Source: Neurospora tetraspora
Taxonomy: Eukaryota > Ascomycota > Sordariomycetes > Sordariales > Sordariaceae
Length of the DNA stretch: 64,000 bases
NCBI RefSeq assembly: GCF_033439725.1
Contig: NW_026944386.1
Span: forward strand, 558,001-622,000
Direction: 5' to 3'
Shown one piece after another: positions 58,574 through 64,000 of this stretch (within the stretch, counting starts at the first letter, position 1; the number at the start of each line of letters is the position of its first letter). The notes under the pieces were generated by a model. The model worked only from the letters and a program-made list of their open reading frames with translations, was not told the DNA's origin and made no database searches. Made by a program: the position numbers and the translations under genes.

Positions 58574-61500
58574 GGTGAGGTTGAGGTGAGCGCGAAGTGA
58601 GCGCAGCTAAGTAGTGAGGTTAGGGATAGGTAAGGGAATGGGGATGGTTTGACGAGAGGAAGTCTGGTAGATGCGAAAGAATTCGCGGTTAGTGATGGGG
58701 ATGTTTTCGCAGAAAGCGAAGAGGAAGTTGTTAAGAAGACGTTAGAAGAAGATGGTTAGTAAGAGCGCGATCAAGTTGACTCCTAAAGTGAGAGATCCAG
58801 GCGACGAGATCTGGCGATGGATACTCGAAAAAAAAGAGTGGGAGTAGAAAAGTTGAAAGGAGGAAGAAGTGGCAGGGCCGCGGAGGATTAAATACTGCAG
58901 AACTCTCCCGAATTTCTGAATTTCTGGGAGGTGTGGGGGTTGTCCGGGAGACGGAGTGGGCGTCGAATTAAGGTTCTGGCGACAGAGGACTGAAAAGTGA
59001 ATGTAAAATGGAAGGAGCCAGAAGTTCAGACGGCTATCCTCCCGATGCTCGCAGCGTTTGACTCGAGGTGCTGGCCCAAGGTCCGTCGTGGAATGGAAGG
59101 AGAGGGATTACGTTGACCTCAGTGACCCGGCAACCGGGGAAAATGAACCTTGAAGCAGCCCTTGATGGGCGGGAGAGTCCCCTTGGTGTCCTTAACTCTT
59201 GCAGGAGACGCGGCCCGCCGTTTGCAAGCTGATGCTTAAAACTGGGTCTGGTAATATCAGACAAGCTGTCATCTGAAGTTGAGATGGTCACAAGAGTGCG
59301 AAGTTAATGGTGAAGATCCACAGCTACTTTTACTCTCCCGGCTGCTGAGGCAATGGCAACAGCAGCACCAATCCCTGATTGGGTGTGATGGAAGTCCCGG
59401 GTGCTCTCTGTGTCGAAGGCCGTAGTTGTTCCTAGAACAAGACGGCTCGACCTTGGACAGTGGTTCTGTGAAGTGTCGGTCTAATTTGAGTGATATGAGA
59501 TGAAGTGTGTTGCCACGTCAACCGCTGCCCACGCCTGTGAATCCAGACATGTGCTCGGTGAGCCGGCTGAAGGTTAGGAGACGGCAGTTGTGTGGAATAC
59601 CGGTTTTCCAAGACGGAAACGTCTGTCAGAACTGGATACGCTGGATACGCAACACCGTCACTTCACGTTAGAATGCCCCTTGGAGTAATAACTCCTACTT
59701 TGATGGTAGCGGCGGCCAAAGGTGGTCAGGAGAGGACCTTTTGTCAGAAAATCAACGCTATATATTGACTAGGACCGGAACATACGAAAGCTGGAGGGGT
59801 ATTTGTCTCGCTCTGATCGGGTTCCCGTGGAAGAAAGTGATGGCAAGCTGAAGGCATTTGCGCCCAGTTTTCCCTAACGGTATTTGACCGCAACAAACCA
59901 GTATTAGACAGACAAGACAGACAGGTTGGCTCACCTCAAGATCAAGCCACTGAGCACACATTCACCACTTGCTCTTAGCAGACTGACGACCAGACGAAAG
60001 GAGAGAGACGAGACCACACCACTGGACGATGGCTGTTTGCACTTGTTGCCCGGGCACCCACTCCATCTAAACTTTCAATTCCTGTGTGACTGTGGCTAGA
60101 AGCATCCATCGACTGTTCCGTCCGTCTTCTGGTGGAAGATATGAGACGAAACAGTTTGACCGAACTCCATCCATCGATATCGCTGGGCAGCAACCACGGC
60201 TTTGTGCAAACAAGTTTGTGAGAATGAAGTGGCAAGTTGTTGACACTGGCAACGAAACCTGTGCTTGCGGCTCTTGGGCAAGGGTTCACTATTCTGATTT
60301 CACAACAACAACGTCCAGGTTGCTTTAGCAGGCCGAGACTTTGTGGGATTGTGGAAGGAGGCGATGCTTCGCATTTTGGTGGATGACTGTCATCCGTGAG
60401 CTGTTAACGAAGTGTCCAGCATCGCTTCAGTAACCGGTAGTGAACAGAGTTGTAGCAGAGGTGGACATGAATAATTTTGAGAGATACTGGGCGTTTGCCA
60501 ACCGCAAGATATTGCACTTGCAGGCGATTTCAGTAAGTGCTGATTCTGAAACTGTTTCCAGCTTCACTCCCGTTTTGTCAAAAGGAGTCGCCAACCTCGA
60601 TGACCAGCTGCAGCTATGGTCCCCATCTCAGGATGGAACCGAGGACTACTGGGGTTGATCTGAAAGATAGCATGGCATGTCCGTTTGCTGTTCTGGTCGA
60701 GACAAGAGAGGAAGTAGTAAACACAGAGGGAGAGGTTGGTTGGCAAAGAAGAATGGAAGGCCTGACTTCAGGTTCTCTTCCATCGTAAGACTTGTGCTAC
60801 CCTCGTAGTGTGAACATTGAACAAAGAGAGAGAGGGCGCCGACCACTATCAGTGCGGTACGAAACGATCCGTATCAAAGCCTCGGGGACTCGACGAAACT
60901 GAGGTGATGTCAGATCTCAGTTGATTACGGAGTACCAGTCACTACAGCAAGTCAGGTTTCTCTTCATTTTCGTGCCCCGACCGGTAAGCAGGGGCGTGGG
61001 CATAGATACCTTCACCGAAATTGTTATCGCGACCACGAGCATAGCGCAAATGCCAAAGCTTCAAATCACCCATTTTTATATTTTTCAAATGTTCGCTATA
61101 CGAACGAAATAAATGCATCTATGAAACAAGGTCATTGTATCGAAGAAACGCCACCGAGGTTATAGGATAAGTCGAGCTCTGAAGGGAGAGGTTGATACCT
61201 TTTCGTGATGCACGGCGTTAGTGCATAGAACAAGTCTCCCGTGGCTCGAATGCGTTGCAAGCGCATTGTGGTGAGAATCTCGCCGTCGCCATGGTCTCGC
61301 CTTCTCCATGGACGACAAAGTCTCCCATTGTCTCTTCTGGTGCAAGACAGAAATCAGTATTCGGTCGCTTAGCCGCTATGTGGAAAAAGCTGCTGTGCAG
61401 AAGAAGAAGCAGTAGGCAAACCCCCGGTCCACCCAGTCACTTCTTCGGTCTCGAAAAATGGCAGTGAGAAGAGGGCAGCGGGGACGATTGTCTGTCATTG

Positions 61501-61837
61501 CATCTTCATCAGCGAGGGATCAATGGTCCTTGCGAAGACCTGGTGATGTAGTGTGCCGTGAAACCTTGAAAGAGAATCTCTAAACTTGAATGCTGAGTGC
61601 CGTCCATCGCTGGTTGCGCTGATTGTTGTATGGTTGGGTGGATATGTCGCAGGACAACTTGCTCGCTCGACGGCATAAAAGACAACAGGGATCCTAGAAA
61701 TAAGTGATCATCGCTCCCTCGTGGGACTGTCGGAACTCTGTAACCATGTTAGCCCTATGCTAGAAATTTGGATGGAAAGTCGGAGAAGCTTACAGTGAGA
61801 ATGCCTAGGAAACGCAGTCAAAGTCGTGATTAGCGTC
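58574..61837. other. Gene-poor region
   Basis: 3.3 kb. The left end is the promoter and 5' UTR of the coiled-coil gene (purine-rich, about 58600-58900), and the right end is the 3' UTR of the splicing factor. I find no recognisable gene or RNA between. Confidence 0.45.
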
Positions 61838-63741
61838 TTAAATCGCCTTTGAGCGAGAGAACAAACTGCTGTAGACCGCGTCCACAACAGGCGCAGCGGT
61901 AATCATTCTTCCACCGAAATACCGGCCGTTCAAGCCCTTGATGGCGTTCTCTCCTCCCTGGACCTTGTCGAACTTGAGGTAGATGTCGCCGGCCGAGTTG
62001 GGATCTAGAGAAATGTGAACGACGTGGCCATACTTGGCCTCGGCCTCTTCGCGGACATCGTCCTCGAGCTCCTTGATCCAGTCTTCACCCTCTTCCCTGT
62101 TGACGGTTAGCATCAGAACAGCCTAGAGGGACAAGGGGTTGACGTACTCTGCAGGGTCAAACATGTTGTGGAGAACAACGCATCGGCTGGCCATGTTCAC
62201 GTTGACAGGCAGCGGCTTAGTCTCCGTCTTGGGCTTGAGAATCTGTCGGTCAGGAACAACGCTAGCAGGTGGCTCGTCAGTTCGTGCCAGCTTCCTCATG
62301 AGGGCATCGCGACTATAGTTGTTAAAGTTGACACCGGCAACGTCGGTGTCATCGAGGGCACTGGCACCGGTGCCCTTCTCGTTGTCGCGTGCGCCAGCGC
62401 GATCAAAGTTGGAGGTAGCGGGGCCACGTCCGCCGGCGCCCGAGAAAGCAGATCCCTGGAATTGTTGAGGATGATTCTGGCCTTGGAATCTCTGCAGGAG
62501 ATTGGCAGTGGACTCTGGGGTAAACTTATCGTTTCCAAGTCCCACACGAATCGGGCGACCGGCGAGGTCGAACCCGTTCATCTTTTCGAGGGCCTCTCTG
62601 GCCTGACCGGCGTCACGGAACCTAGGGGAGTGGGTGGGTTAGCAAACGTTCCGTCTGTGAAAAACGTGGAGCAGTGATGGACATACTGAACAAATCCGTA
62701 ACCACGGCTCCTGCCGTTGTCATCCTTCTGGAGCTGTACAAACTCGAGCTCACCAAAGGGCTCAAACACATTCTGCAGATCTTGTTCCGTAATGCTAAAA
62801 TGGATGTTGCCCACGTAAAGACGGTGGAAAGGTATCGAGTTGGGATGGTGTCCAGATGTCTCCGTGGTGCGCACTTGGCGGTTCTTCTCAGCCTCGGTAA
62901 GCTGGACGATAACAGGAATACCTAGGAGTTTTTGGCCTGTGAGCTGTAGAGCGGCTTGGACGGAGTCTTCGTTCTTAAATTCAACATAACCAACGCTGTC
63001 CAATTTGTTAGCCTGCGTCTCTTTAGATGCGGAACAGAGGGACTGCGGTGTAACGTACCCCTTGGAGCGATTGCTGACCCTGTCCTTCACAATCTGGGCC
63101 TCGGCAACAGGGCCGACTTTTTCAAAGAACTCCTTGAGCTCGCGAGTGCGCAGACGGGCGGCCAACTGCTGCACGAACACGGTGCGCCGATCACGCTCGT
63201 CCTCGGTCAGGGGCGGAGGGGTGCCATCCCTGGCCCTGGGAGTGTTTCTGCCGCTGCGGCGGTCGTCGTCACGTCGACGGTAGCTGTCACCGCGGTCGCG
63301 GCGATCGTCGCCCCGGGGCCGGTAGTAGCGGTTCGGGGAGCGAGATCGGGAGCGGCCTCCGCGGCCTCCGCGACCTCGATAGTAGTCTCCATCTCTGTGA
63401 CGGCGTGAGTGTCTGCCAGAATCACGGCTCCGGCTCCGACGCCTACTTCGGTGGCTTCCGGCCTCACTGCGGGGGGTGTCTCTACCAGCCTCACTCGACG
63501 AGTTGCGAAGGCGGCCCGAACTCCGGTCGCGATGTCTCCTGCCACGGTCCCTGCTGGTATCTCTGCCCCGGTCACGGTCTCGCTCGCGCTCCTTATCGCG
63601 GTCGCTGTCACGGTCGCGGCGTTCGGATTTGGAGCCGTTCTGGTCGGCGTCGCCATTGGTGGTAGGGGGGTCGACGTCCATCTGCTGCTCCTTGCCGGAG
63701 GCAGTGGAATCGAGGAGGGCCTCGACGTCTAAGCCCGACAT
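61838..63741 (-). CDS. RBM39/CC1-like (Rsd1) SR-related splicing factor
   Basis: Exons 63741-63059, 62995-62687, 62621-62148, 62096-61838 (574 aa); the three introns of 63, 65 and 51 nt each fall at phase 2 and keep frame. Residues about 35-175 are an RS-like domain rich in Arg-Asp, Arg-Glu and Arg-Ser. RRM1 (about 185-265) has RTVFVQQL and RSKGVGYVEF; RRM2 (about 285-365) has HRLYVGNI and [11 protein letters not shown] linker follows, then a C-terminal U2AF-homology RRM (about 475-565) with [11 protein letters not shown] and the RYF peptide-binding motif in LNGRYFGGR. Known of the family: nuclear factor bridging U2AF/SF3b at the branch site and 3' splice site; S. pombe Rsd1 is the yeast counterpart. 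Start is the only ATG upstream of the RS region. Confidence 0.94.
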
Positions 63742-64000
63742 TTTGCGTAAATGTGTAGTGGATTCGCTCTGTCTGTATCGGTGTATTCAGATGGATGTGC
63801 CGTCGATAGTTGATGATTTGGCACGAGTTCAGACAAGCGCTCAGTGACTAGAGCAACAAAATTCGGCGTGGTTGCCTGGTGTGGTAAGTATGATGGCGAA
63901 TTGTCCAGTTGGATCCAGATGTTGGGAGTCGCAGTTTCCGGTCTGGCGATAAAATCCATGGATTCTACCGAAATGGCAGCCTCAAGGGGTCTGGGCGCTG
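63742..64000. other. Upstream region of the splicing-factor gene, cut by window edge
   Basis: 259 bp of promoter/5' UTR side. Nothing else recognised. Confidence 0.5.

Overview
This is nuclear DNA of a filamentous ascomycete, almost certainly a member of the Sordariaceae (Neurospora or Sordaria type). Evidence: short GT-AG introns of about 45-170 nt with CTRAC-like branch sites, about 50% GC with C-rich third codon positions, long low-complexity Gln and Ser tracts, intergenic spaces of 0.5-4 kb, and an orotidine-5'-phosphate decarboxylase that closely resembles my recollection of Neurospora crassa pyr-4 but differs at scattered positions. The species is therefore probably a close relative and not N. 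crassa itself.

Layout, left to right. 1-5474 (-): JmjN/JmjC/PHD/Tudor histone demethylase of KDM4 type, running off the left edge. 6.7-8.1 kb: two short non-autonomous DNA-transposon-like elements with terminal inverted repeats. 9650-11660 (-): long-chain-base-phosphate phosphatase; divergent from it, 12340-13813 (+): ALG2 mannosyltransferase. 14311-15882 (-): low-complexity protein whose N-terminus looks like the helix-turn-helix part of fungal Tc1/mariner-type transposases. 16470-17615 (-): VWFA-domain protein. 17.6-20.4 kb: gene-poor. 20411-22134 (+): class I/II aminotransferase with a probable 10-nt exon. 22.2-23.4 kb: a direct duplication that includes the 3' tip of the next gene. 23359-25546 (-) and 26479-27854 (+): head-to-head FET3-type ferroxidase and FTR1-type iron permease, with iron-GATA sites between them. 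28552-28713: a perfect 54-unit trinucleotide microsatellite, then 28721-30835 (-): BTB-like protein. 32079-34172 (+): PP2C phosphatase. 35.1-35.6 kb: two intron-containing tRNA-Gln(CTG) genes. 36294-37295 (-): unknown protein. 38554-39663 (-): SRP19/SEC65. 40704-42484 (-): coiled-coil + NYN-like + CCCH protein. 42.5-49.7 kb: gene-poor, with one small ORF and a perfect hairpin. 49765-50961 (+): pyr-4. 51832-54979 (+): Zn2Cys6 transcription factor with a GC-AG intron inside the zinc cluster. 56289-58573 (-): coiled-coil protein of unknown role. 58.6-61.8 kb: gene-poor. 61838-63741 (-): RBM39/Rsd1-type splicing factor.

Most genes are housekeeping and unrelated in function. The one clear functional unit is the divergent FET3/FTR1 pair, which forms the high-affinity reductive iron uptake complex of the plasma membrane. 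ALG2 (N-glycan precursor), SEC65 (signal recognition particle) and the sphingoid-base phosphatase all act at the ER but are not adjacent as a cluster. I found no LTR element, virus-derived element, CRISPR array or 5S rRNA gene. The least explained items are the two inverted-repeat elements, the transposase-like HTH protein, the 67-bp hairpin at 47.2 kb and the 15-bp periodic repeat at 40.5 kb. All intron positions were read by eye from splice signals and reading frame.
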